Made by a program: the position numbers and the translations under genes | NCBI GenBank assembly: GCA_964498725.1 | Contig: CAZCHS010000022.1 | Location: forward strand, 1 to 35,876 | Length of the DNA stretch: 35,876 nucleotides | Reading direction: 5' to 3' | From: JAFGTP01 sp964498725 | Lineage (GTDB): Bacteria > Fidelibacterota > UBA2242 > JAFGTP01 | The notes under the pieces: model-generated | Databases searched by the model: none | The model's input: only the letters and a program-made list of their open reading frames with translations | What the model was told of the DNA's origin: nothing | Shown: positions 25,458-33,112 of the stretch, piece by piece | Numbering within the stretch: the first letter of the stretch is position 1 | Layout: each line of letters starts with the position of its first letter

Positions 25458-26152
25458 TTTGCACCTCCATCTTTTACACAGCGAATACTGAAAGCGTTTT
25501 CCTTGCGATAGTAATTGCCCACATAAATGTCGATATACTTCGGTGGCGCCGGATACCAAAAACCATCCAACTGCGCGAACCAGGCAAACTCCTTATCTCT
25601 TTCTGTCGCTGTCCAGAACATGGCCCATTGTCCCAGTCGCCCGAAATTATCCTTGTAAGCGACTCCGGCAGGAATGATGGTCATTCCGGTGACATTGGTG
25701 CCGTCCCAGGAAATCTCATCCTGTTTTGACGCTTTGACTTTTTGTGCTGATGAATCTCCGAGGAATTGCTTTAATTGCTGCCACTCCTCCTTCGTGGGAA
25801 TATGCCAGCCTTCCGGCGCCAGATCGGTATCCTGAATTTCATTCCAGGTGTAGAGGCCGCCATATTTTTCACCTTTTTCAGGATCATTTTCGTAATAGGT
25901 TTGTTCGGCAATTCCGTTCTGTTCCTGCTGACAGTTATTTACCACTTTTCCATAATTCAGGTTTTCCGCCATCCAAATTTGGTCACCGATCTGAATGGTT
26001 TTGTAAGTTCTCCCGTCCCTTTCATCCACCAGGGTTCCGTATGTCTGATTGCCAACAGGCGGAATATAATTGTTTTTTGACGCTAAAAAGGAGCAGGAAG
26101 CCAGCATTACAAGTAAAAATCCGGTTCCAATTAATTTGACTTTTTCAGACAT
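25454..26152 (-). CDS. FISUMP-domain lipoprotein between two sulfatases
   Basis: A protein with a Fibrobacter succinogenes major paralogous domain. DGRTYKTIQIGDQIWMAENLNY, then WHIPTKEEWQQLKQFLG, FWTATERDKEFAWFA and the closing FSIRCVKD are the family signature. A lipoprotein signal ends LVMLASC. I prefer the second ATG (26152), which has GAGGG 5 bases upstream; the first ATG (26164) overlaps the preceding sulfatase stop as ATGA. The gene also overlaps the next sulfatase as ATGA, so all three are coupled. The domain has a C-type-lectin-like look, and its W-P-EW and FRC pattern recalls formylglycine-generating enzymes. A role in sulfatase binding or maturation is possible but only inferred. 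Confidence 0.85.
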   Translation of the reverse strand: MSEKVKLIGTGFLLVMLASCSFLASKNNYIPPVGNQTYGTLVDERDGRTYKTIQIGDQIWMAENLNYGKVVNNCQQEQNGIAEQTYYENDPEKGEKYGGLYTWNEIQDTDLAPEGWHIPTKEEWQQLKQFLGDSSAQKVKASKQDEISWDGTNVTGMTIIPAGVAYKDNFGRLGQWAMFWTATERDKEFAWFAQLDGFWYPAPPKYIDIYVGNYYRKENAFSIRCVKDGGAK

Positions 26153-26160
26153 ATTATCCC

Positions 26161-27987
26161 TCATTTTATTTTAACAAATTGAAATTCTATTAATTGATCA
26201 AAAGCTGATCTATCACCGGCAAGTTTATCCAATTCCAACCGAAGAGTTTGTGTACCCTTATTGAGATTAATTTCCCCGATCTTTATGATGTCATTTTTAT
26301 TCACTTTAAAAGGCTGTGATTTGTTGCCGGTTTTCAACTGCATGATAGCATTTGACGGTTGTTTTGATTCATGTTTTATCAGAACCTCATATTTTCCCGC
26401 GTTCAATACATTGATTTTATATTCCGCAAAATCACCGGGCTGTGTCCAGTTGTAGGAATAGTTAAAAGCGGTTTTGACAGTGTCACTTTGCCGCTGAGCA
26501 CCATAGGCCAACACGCGACTGATCTGTTTTCCACCGATCTGAAACACCGGCATTCGAAAAGAATTTTTCTCTTCCGGAATAGACTGCCACCATGTTTTTA
26601 GCAATTGCTTTAATTCCCCGGCAATTTCCGGCTTTTCTGTGATGAGATTATGGTTCTGCTGCAGGTCTTTGTCCATATCAAACAAAGCATAGCCGTCAAC
26701 CAATTCAGCATTAACAGTCCCCGGATTTTTTAGCAACTTATAGTTTTCCTTTTGCACGGAAATGATCTGGTCATCGAATTTCAGCCACTCCTGCTTTTTC
26801 TCCGGCGGAATCGGGCGGTACTCATCGTGTACACCTTGGGGCGTCCAGGGTTTGTCAGTGGGAGGCCAGCCGGGACCTGCGTAATTATATGTTATTTTGG
26901 GAGGAAGACATGTTGTATTACCAAACAAATATGACTGAATACTTCGTCCGTCCAGGGACTTGAAGTTGTCATGTTTATCGATCCCGGCCAGTTCCACAAT
27001 AGTCGGAAAGATATCACAAATATCCACCAGCCGATTGATTGTTACCGGCTCGATTTGTCCTTTCCAATAGACGAAAAAGGGTGACTTCACACCATTTTCC
27101 CAGATATTTCCTTTATGTCCTTTTAAATTATTAACGTACCGTTGGTCTCGTTCTTCATCAGTGAGCCAGCGATTGATCACTGCCGGGCCATTGTCGCTGA
27201 GAAACATCACAACGGTATTTTCCAGTAATCCCATTTGCTCCATGCTTGTCATCAACCGGTGTATCTGGCTGTCCATAAAATCTACCATCCCGTAAAGGGT
27301 AGCGAAATTCCGGCTCAGTCCTTTGGCTTTGTATTTTTCCACATAATTTTTAGGTGCGTCCAGGGGCTCATGACAATTCATCAACGGCAGATAGGCGAAA
27401 AATGGTTGATTGCGATTGCGCTTCATGAAGTCCAGCGTGTAATCCACAATCACTTCCGATCCCCACTTCTGATGCTGTACCGGTTTGCCATTAAGAAGAC
27501 CCTCACTGTTGCGATGCTGATAAAGTTTTGCCTTATAGGCTTCATCAAATCCCCGCTGCCAGGGCAGATACCCATCGGTTTGGCCGCTGTGCCATTTTCC
27601 CCAAAGTCCGGTGGCATAGCCCTTTTCCTGTAATATTTCCGGGAGCAATGTTTCATTCAATGCGATGTATTCTTTTCCGCCATGAACATGGGAAACGCCG
27701 GTACGCAAAAAATGACGACCGGTCAGCAGACTGGCGCGGGATGGGGCGCAAACAGAATTGACATTGAAATTTGTGAATTGCGCCGATTGCTTGGCCAGAT
27801 TGTCCAAATGGGGCGTTTCCAAAATTCGGTTACCATGAAGTGAAAGATCACTCCAACCCATATCATCCGCCAGAACCAGCACAAAATTGGGTTTCTGTTT
27901 CTTTTGGGTACAGGTTGAAAAAATTGACGGCAGCATCAGCATTGCGCTTCCAAGTCCTGCTATTTTACAAAAACGTCGTCGATTCAT
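26161..27987 (-). CDS. Type I sulfatase with C-terminal carbohydrate-binding-like domain
   Basis: A 608-residue family S1 sulfatase. It has a twin-arginine/lipoprotein-like leader (MNRRRFCKIAGLGSAM, then STC at 24-26), DDMGWSD metal ligands from 41, and the formylglycine motif CAPSRASLLTG with C80. MFLSDNGP supplies further metal ligands. The barrel-like catalytic part ends near 480. Residues 505-608 form a beta-rich domain (WTQPGDFAEYKINV..GKYEVLIKH) resembling a CBM6-like module, perhaps for glycan binding. It resembles arylsulfatase-A-type glycan sulfatases more than the neighbouring sulfamidase-like enzyme, so two different sulfate positions may be attacked. There is no Shine-Dalgarno; its ATG overlaps the TGA of an upstream remnant gene, implying former translational coupling. 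Confidence 0.9.
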   Translation of the reverse strand: MNRRRFCKIAGLGSAMLMLPSIFSTCTQKKQKPNFVLVLADDMGWSDLSLHGNRILETPHLDNLAKQSAQFTNFNVNSVCAPSRASLLTGRHFLRTGVSHVHGGKEYIALNETLLPEILQEKGYATGLWGKWHSGQTDGYLPWQRGFDEAYKAKLYQHRNSEGLLNGKPVQHQKWGSEVIVDYTLDFMKRNRNQPFFAYLPLMNCHEPLDAPKNYVEKYKAKGLSRNFATLYGMVDFMDSQIHRLMTSMEQMGLLENTVVMFLSDNGPAVINRWLTDEERDQRYVNNLKGHKGNIWENGVKSPFFVYWKGQIEPVTINRLVDICDIFPTIVELAGIDKHDNFKSLDGRSIQSYLFGNTTCLPPKITYNYAGPGWPPTDKPWTPQGVHDEYRPIPPEKKQEWLKFDDQIISVQKENYKLLKNPGTVNAELVDGYALFDMDKDLQQNHNLITEKPEIAGELKQLLKTWWQSIPEEKNSFRMPVFQIGGKQISRVLAYGAQRQSDTVKTAFNYSYNWTQPGDFAEYKINVLNAGKYEVLIKHESKQPSNAIMQLKTGNKSQPFKVNKNDIIKIGEINLNKGTQTLRLELDKLAGDRSAFDQLIEFQFVKIK

Positions 27988-28160
27988 AGCAAACCTATCA
28001 TAACATTGGTTGATTGTTTTTGATAAACTCCTTTAATATTTTCGACCAGACCCCGTTCACCGATCCGGCTGTCTTTGGGGTATAAGATCGATTTGACAAC
28101 CGGCGTAATGTCATTTTTTTACGATGACCCCTTCCGGATGATGCGCCTTCTCCTTGTCCC
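27984..28160 (-). pseudogene. C-terminal remnant of an unknown gene, frameshifted
   Basis: An unbroken 44-residue reading frame (28118-27984) ends ERGLVENIKGVYQKQ...MIGLL with TGA overlapping the sulfatase ATG. Removing one A from the A7 tract at 28114-28120 extends it upstream through HHPEGVIVKN to about 28160, where the GTCATTGCGAGG-type repeat starts. The protein-like composition and ATGA overlap suggest it was the gene before the sulfatase, cut by the repeat and frameshifted. I do not recognise the family. Confidence 0.5.
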
Positions 28161-28350
28161 GTCATCGCGAGCCTGCGACGCGGTCTCGAGCGATCGAAGA
28201 GTTCATCCTTTCAATTAACAAGCATCATACGGGACATCGAGATTGCTTCAATCGCTCTGCTCTTTCGCAATGACTTTGCAGAAATAAGGACAGCCCACCC
28301 GCCGTAGCAGTCATTGCGAGGAGCGGCTTTAGCCCAACGTGGCAATCTCG
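28161..28350. repeat. GTCATTGCGAGG repeat family, three copies
   Basis: Copies are GTCATCGCGAGCCTGCGACG..GGTCTCG (28161-28188, degenerate), an inverted copy CGAGATTGCTTC..GCAATGAC (28238-28274) and a direct copy GTCATTGCGAGGAGCG..GGCAATCTCG (28310-28350). Each runs between GTCATTGCGA and CAATCTCG. Similar GTCATTGCGAGGAGCG-type palindromic repeats occur in many bacterial genomes. The rest of the gap (28351-28402) shows nothing further. Confidence 0.7.
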
Positions 28351-28402
28351 ATTGTCAATATATAACTGGTTCACAAATTGAATTTGGGAACCCGTTCTCG
28401 GT

Positions 28403-29440
28403 CTACTTTCCTAAAATCTTAAAAATAATATCCAGATGCTTAGCGGCCCGCTGGATTGACATGCCGGGTTTTGCTTTTCCGTCCAGGCAGTCAAGAAAAT
28501 GTTCTGTAAATGCAAAATTGTCGTCATGGCTGTCAGGAACATCTACTTTCAGGGTTTCCTGCTTTTCATTGCCGGCATCATCCACATAAAACAGCTCCAC
28601 TTCAGCCGGGTCCCAGGAACAGAACCCAAATCGTAAGCCGCCTTTGGTTCCGTAAATTCGGGTTTCATTGGGAACTTCAAATTGTACACCGGCGCCGCGC
28701 TCAAAATAATAGGTCAGGCCGGTATCAAATTTCATGTAAGCCGCCCCATGCTCTTCGATGTCCGATTCCAAATTTTCCGGCAAGGGTTTCAAACCATTTT
28801 TTGTAAAAGACTCCAGGGATTGCAATTCCGCTTTGTCATTCAGTAATCCCAGGTGAAACGAAAGGTCATAAACGCCCCAGTCCACAAAAGCGCCGCCGCC
28901 GGCCTTTTCGTGCTGATGGGCCCAGGTTCCGGCCGGATTCCATTCGATAAAAGTACCCCTGGAAACAGCATTGTGATGGATATGGTAAACCTCACCAATT
29001 TTTCCCGAGTCAATTATTTTTTTCACAAAATCAAATTTCGGCTGCAACCGCGCATGACGGCAGGAACATTCCAAAATCATCAAATCGGGATATTGCGCGG
29101 CTATTTTTACCATTTGTTCCATATCGGCGCGATTCGCCGCCAGGGGCTTTTCAATGACAATATGTTTACCGGCTTTGAGCGCTGCTTCAAACATTGCCAG
29201 ATGCACAAAAGGCGGCGCCGCGATAATCACAGCATCAAGGTCATCATCCTGCAACAATTCTCTGTAATCCGTTGTGCCATTGGCAATGTTATATTTTTGT
29301 AGTTTTTTATTGAGTGTTTTCTCCGTCCGGGTGGCGATCCAGGTGACTTCACCACGGCCATCCCTAAGAATATTTTCCAGATGGACATCACCGATCATGC
29401 CGGCGCCGATAATGCCGATGTTAAATTTCTTGTCTGCCAT
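28403..29440 (-). CDS. Gfo/Idh/MocA family oxidoreductase
   Basis: A 345-residue cytoplasmic NAD(P)-dependent dehydrogenase of the glucose-fructose oxidoreductase/inositol dehydrogenase type. The Rossmann motif GIIGAGMIGDVH begins at residue 9. The EKPLA motif (97-101) carries the conserved lysine, and a C-terminal alpha/beta domain contains GGGAFVDWGVYDLSFHLG. Family members oxidise or epimerise sugars and sugar derivatives. GGAGG lies 6 bases before the ATG. It lies about 200 bases downstream of the MDR dehydrogenase on the same strand, so the two may process a monosaccharide released by the glycosidases. The exact sugar is unknown. Length and motifs indicate an intact gene. Confidence 0.92.
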   Translation of the reverse strand: MADKKFNIGIIGAGMIGDVHLENILRDGRGEVTWIATRTEKTLNKKLQKYNIANGTTDYRELLQDDDLDAVIIAAPPFVHLAMFEAALKAGKHIVIEKPLAANRADMEQMVKIAAQYPDLMILECSCRHARLQPKFDFVKKIIDSGKIGEVYHIHHNAVSRGTFIEWNPAGTWAHQHEKAGGGAFVDWGVYDLSFHLGLLNDKAELQSLESFTKNGLKPLPENLESDIEEHGAAYMKFDTGLTYYFERGAGVQFEVPNETRIYGTKGGLRFGFCSWDPAEVELFYVDDAGNEKQETLKVDVPDSHDDNFAFTEHFLDCLDGKAKPGMSIQRAAKHLDIIFKILGK

Positions 29441-29562
29441 TTATTCCTCCGTGCTTAGATTATTTAGTATTTTTTGCAACTTTCAGGTGACAATTGCAGT
29501 TGTCACTTACAATCCAGGTATAAACTATTGTTTTCGCAATTCATTTCAAATTTTCAAAAAAT

Positions 29563-29629
29563 AAAAAAGTTGTCCCTTGTGTTATCTTTAGAAGGAGAGA
29601 GAAGAAAAACCTGCCGGAACAACTTTTTT
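29563..29629 (-). terminator. Possible long-loop terminator after the MDR gene
   Basis: AAAAAAGTTGT (29563-29573) pairs perfectly with ACAACTTTTTT (29619-29629), giving an 11-bp stem flanked by T/A tracts, but the loop is 45 bases. It begins just past the MDR dehydrogenase stop. It could terminate or act as a riboregulatory stem; support is moderate. Confidence 0.4.
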
Positions 29630-29636
29630 ATAAAAT

Positions 29637-30659
29637 TCAGTTCCAGTCGATTACTACGCCCATGTACTCTTCTCCCTTATCTCTCAGACCAACATAGGCT
29701 TGCGGCGCTTCTTGAGGTGTAATTTTCTGGGTATAAAAGGGTTCGATTTTCAATTTATCTTCATTGATCAGGTTTAAAATAATCTTAGCGTTGCGCTCGA
29801 TGGAATGTTTGACGAACTCATCCTGCTGAGTGGGAAAGGTAAATTCCAGTGCGCCTTTCAGTTTCAAATTTTGTGGCAGGAGGTGTACTTTCTGGAGGAG
29901 GTTTGTCAGATTGGTTTCATATTCGGCACGGGGGCTTCCCAGCAGCACGATCTCACCATTGAAAGCGACAAAATCAGCATATTGCTCGATCAAAGCCGGC
30001 ACACCGGTAGCATCGATAAAAGTGGAAACACTTTCCCCATTGGTAACCTTGTCAATTTCCTTTTTCAGGTCAACTTTTTTGGAATTAATCGCTGTTTTGA
30101 TACCGCATTGTTTGGCCACTTTGATCCGTTCGTCAATAATATCTGTTGCAATGACATTAGCGCCCTGCATCCGGGCAAATTGCGCGGCCATATTACCGAT
30201 CACTCCCAATCCGGTAACCAGGACGTTGTCGCCCAATTCAATTTCGGATACGCGAAGGGAAGTTATCGCAATGATTCCCATATGCACAAATGCCGCATGT
30301 TCAGGATCAATGCCTGCCGGCAATTTGACACAGACGCCATGCCAGCGGTCGCGAATATCCAGTTTGAAATATTCCGCGTGATTGGACATTGTGAAAACGA
30401 GATCACCGATTTCGAAATCCCTGACCTCATCTCCTTTTTCGATGATCTCTCCGATGGCAGTGTAACCGGGCGTTCCGGGAAAAGGGAACCAACTTTCCAG
30501 GCCGGATATACAGGCCAGTTCCGTACCTGCGCTGATATGTGTATATTTATTCTTAACAATGATTTCATAAGGATTATCGATTTTTTCTTTGAATTTGTCA
30601 GTGACAAAATTAATATCCCATTCTTTATTCACTAAAATTTTTCTGCAGTCTTTTCGCAT
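29637..30659 (-). CDS. Medium-chain dehydrogenase/reductase (zinc-type ADH family)
   Basis: A medium-chain dehydrogenase. I start it at 30659 (MRKDCRKILVNKEW) because AGGA lies 6 bases upstream and the longer frame would overlap the symporter gene; this gives 340 residues. The GroES-like domain includes SAGTELACISG and PGTPGYTAIGEI, and the Rossmann fold carries NVLVTGLGVIGNMAAQFARM. The usual catalytic-zinc GHE motif is not evident and structural-zinc cysteines are missing, so it may be zinc-independent. The SAGTELA start resembles a group of sugar/bacteriochlorophyllide-type dehydrogenases. It follows the sugar symporter by 16 bases, so it likely oxidises an imported sugar or polyol. Confidence 0.85.
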   Translation of the reverse strand: MRKDCRKILVNKEWDINFVTDKFKEKIDNPYEIIVKNKYTHISAGTELACISGLESWFPFPGTPGYTAIGEIIEKGDEVRDFEIGDLVFTMSNHAEYFKLDIRDRWHGVCVKLPAGIDPEHAAFVHMGIIAITSLRVSEIELGDNVLVTGLGVIGNMAAQFARMQGANVIATDIIDERIKVAKQCGIKTAINSKKVDLKKEIDKVTNGESVSTFIDATGVPALIEQYADFVAFNGEIVLLGSPRAEYETNLTNLLQKVHLLPQNLKLKGALEFTFPTQQDEFVKHSIERNAKIILNLINEDKLKIEPFYTQKITPQEAPQAYVGLRDKGEEYMGVVIDWN

Positions 30660-30675
30660 AATATATCCTAAACTT

Positions 30676-32013
30676 TTAATCACTATTTCGTTCTGCAAGT
30701 TCTATTTTAATTTTTGTCAGAGTCTCTTCATCCAGCGTGTAAAAGAACAACGCAATCACTGAGATAATGGCTATGATCGCCGGAATAATACTCAATGATA
30801 ACCGAATACCCAATAGAGCACTGGTTGTCTGCTGTGCATCAGCCACATAGCCAAACAGGGAAAGAATCGCCATAGAGACGGCGCCACCCAGTGAGAAGCC
30901 TGCTTTCTGGCTGAATGTGGAAGCCGAATAAACCAGCCCGGTGGCCCGGCGCCCGTTTTTCCAGTCGGAATAATCCGCCGCGTCTGCCAGCATTGACCAC
31001 AGTAACGGCATGGTGGGCCCTGACGCCAATGAAAAGATGATGTTTAAACCAAATAACAAAATCATATCATCGGGCTGCACAATCATAAACAAAAATGAAG
31101 TTATAGCAATGATGATCATTGACCAAATATATAATTTTTTCTTACCCATCTTTTTTTGCAGCCATTTCGTGGGCAGGACACCCAGCAGCACAAAAATGGT
31201 CCCCGATACCATGAACCAACTGGCGGCGTTTGCATTACCCACATAATATTTGAAATAATACATGATCACCGCGCTGCGAATGGCGATGTACATCAGGGTG
31301 GATATACAGACGATAAACAGAATGATCCAGGGTTTATTGTGCATTAAATCTTTGAGATCATCACGAATCCGGGTCTTCTGATCCGCCGCCGGCCGCACCC
31401 GTTCTTTACTGGACAGAAATGCAATCACAAAACAAAGAACACAGATAGCGCCGAAAATTCCCATGGTCATCATGTAGCCTCTCTGTGCGCTGCCTGCGCC
31501 CAATTGTCTAACCATTGGAATAACAAGGGCCTGGACACTGATACCGGCGGCATAAGCGAATACAAATTTGTAAGATGAGACACTGGTACGCTCATCCGGG
31601 TCCGGTGTGATGACACCGATCATGGAATTATAGGGGATCATCATAGCAGTATAAATCATCATCATTAACCCATAGGTACCGTAAGCCCAAATTAATTTCC
31701 CAAGATCACTAAAGTTAGGTGTAATAAACATCAAAACCGTTCCCAATCCGTAAGGCACCGCCATCCAGAGTAAGTAAGGACGAAATTTTCCCCATTTGGT
31801 TTCTGTCCGGTCAGCGATCACCCCCATTATCGGGTCATTGATGGCGTCAAAAAGCCTGACAACCAGAAACATGGTTGATACTGCCGCAGCAGAAAGACCA
31901 AAAGTATCGGTATAAAATATCGGCAGGAAAAACATCAGGGTCTGCCAGACCACACTACCGGCGTATTCCCCAATACTAAAACCGATTTTTTCTTTGATAG
32001 TTAATTTTCCCAC
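30676..32013 (-). CDS. GPH-family (MFS) sugar:cation symporter
   Basis: A 445-residue inner-membrane transporter with about 12 hydrophobic segments. The N-terminal signature KIGFSIGEYAGSVVWQTLMFFLPIFYTDTFGL and the loop FDAINDPIMGVIADRTETKWGKFRPYLLW identify the glycoside-pentoside-hexuronide:cation symporter family, as in melibiose and xyloside carriers. It probably imports mono- or disaccharides produced outside. It starts with GTG at 32013, with AAGGG 7 bases upstream, 23 bases after the exported GH26. It is the only sugar transporter in the region; no SusC/SusD or ABC system is present. Substrate identity is inferred from context only. Confidence 0.93.
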   Translation of the reverse strand: MGKLTIKEKIGFSIGEYAGSVVWQTLMFFLPIFYTDTFGLSAAAVSTMFLVVRLFDAINDPIMGVIADRTETKWGKFRPYLLWMAVPYGLGTVLMFITPNFSDLGKLIWAYGTYGLMMMIYTAMMIPYNSMIGVITPDPDERTSVSSYKFVFAYAAGISVQALVIPMVRQLGAGSAQRGYMMTMGIFGAICVLCFVIAFLSSKERVRPAADQKTRIRDDLKDLMHNKPWIILFIVCISTLMYIAIRSAVIMYYFKYYVGNANAASWFMVSGTIFVLLGVLPTKWLQKKMGKKKLYIWSMIIIAITSFLFMIVQPDDMILLFGLNIIFSLASGPTMPLLWSMLADAADYSDWKNGRRATGLVYSASTFSQKAGFSLGGAVSMAILSLFGYVADAQQTTSALLGIRLSLSIIPAIIAIISVIALFFYTLDEETLTKIKIELAERNSD

Positions 32014-32036
32014 GTAATATCCCTTTTCAAAACCAT

Positions 32037-33098
32037 TTATTTTTCGATTGTAATTGTATAACTACCGTCCTTATTGCGCTTGATCTCATCCAGTGTAATA
32101 ACGCGGGGTGAATTGTACAGTGCTTTGACATCTTCCGGTTCATTGGCTTTGGTCAGCCAGTTGGCCCAGCCCATGAACCAGGTCCATTTCGGTTGTTCTT
32201 CCAAAATTTCCGGTGACGGCATTTTGCCCACTTCACCCAGGGAAATAACCTTGCCTTTGCCCAGGGCCAGAAGGTCATCATGATGGCTCTGTTTGTAATC
32301 ATTGTGATAGACGTCCGCCGCCAGCACGTCCACATAGTCATTGCCGGGATAAAAGAGTTCATAAGCGTAAGCTTCATCATTTTCCTTGTCCCGTGGCGCG
32401 TTGGGGTTCCAAACCCAGATCAGGTTGTTGAGGTTGTGATGATTGACCATTCTGTCGTACATCATTTTCCATAATTTCTGAAATCCTTCCGGTCCCCGCT
32501 TATTGCACCACCAAAACCAGATTCCGTTCATCTCATGATAAGGACGCCAGAGCACAGGAATATCATTGTCCTGCAATTGCTTCATATAGCGGGAAATTTC
32601 ATCAACCTGTACTTTCCACTGATCATTGAGTTCTGTACCCGGTGTCGTCAGTTCCTGCCAGTATTCATCGGATTTTCCCGGCTGCCATATCCAGATATCT
32701 TTTCCGGTACTGGTGTGGCCAAATTCCGGCGGCGCACTGTGCCACATCAGGGTGATGATATGGCCTTTTTTATAATTTTCTATCGCACCGTCGATCATTG
32801 CCTGCCGCGCTTTCCGATGGTCATTCTCCTTGAAATTAAAACTAAAATCAGAACCGATCACCACCGGATATTTTCCAGTCATTTCTTTTACCTGATCGGA
32901 AAACTTTCCATCACTCCATTGATAGTTATGGTGGCCGGAAAGAACATACTCGCCTTCAATATCATATAAAAAATTTAAAAGTGCTTTCGCTTCATCAGTC
33001 GCCTTTGGATTTACAGGCTCTAATGTGTGTTTTTTATTTCCGCAATGGCTGACAACCATTACCAGTAAAAGTATCAGCAGTAAATTCATTTCCCTCAT
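32037..33098 (-). CDS. GH26 beta-mannanase, exported paralogue
   Basis: A 353-residue glycoside hydrolase family 26 enzyme. Residues 1-19 are a signal peptide (LLLILLLVMVVSHC) with a possible but non-canonical lipobox at C19. The acid/base is E189 in WRPYHEMNGIWFWW and the nucleophile E289 in ISLGEVGK. It is closely related to the GH26 at 13701, with long shared blocks including LTTPGTEL, LNNLIWVWN and DDLLAL. The start at 33098 has GGAG 8 bases upstream; an ATG three codons later is the alternative. It follows a truncated glycosidase-like gene by 14 bases and precedes the sugar symporter, making it the external depolymerase of the operon. Beta-1,4-mannan or glucomannan is the likely substrate. 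Confidence 0.93.
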   Translation of the reverse strand: MREMNLLLILLLVMVVSHCGNKKHTLEPVNPKATDEAKALLNFLYDIEGEYVLSGHHNYQWSDGKFSDQVKEMTGKYPVVIGSDFSFNFKENDHRKARQAMIDGAIENYKKGHIITLMWHSAPPEFGHTSTGKDIWIWQPGKSDEYWQELTTPGTELNDQWKVQVDEISRYMKQLQDNDIPVLWRPYHEMNGIWFWWCNKRGPEGFQKLWKMMYDRMVNHHNLNNLIWVWNPNAPRDKENDEAYAYELFYPGNDYVDVLAADVYHNDYKQSHHDDLLALGKGKVISLGEVGKMPSPEILEEQPKWTWFMGWANWLTKANEPEDVKALYNSPRVITLDEIKRNKDGSYTITIEK

Positions 33099-33112
33099 TG
33101 TTCTCTCTCCTT

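Noticed and set aside
25458..25559. N-terminal extension of the sulfamidase-like sulfatase
   Set aside because: It overlaps the FISUMP gene by about 100 bases and lacks a ribosome site; the internal ATG has GGAGGT and begins a Tat-type signal.
29521..29636. Riboswitch between MDR and Gfo/Idh genes
   Set aside because: Only one long-loop stem is seen; no known riboswitch core could be recognised.
30660..30698. Longer MDR dehydrogenase start
   Set aside because: It overlaps the symporter end; the ATG at 30659 has AGGA at good spacing and fits the family N-terminus.
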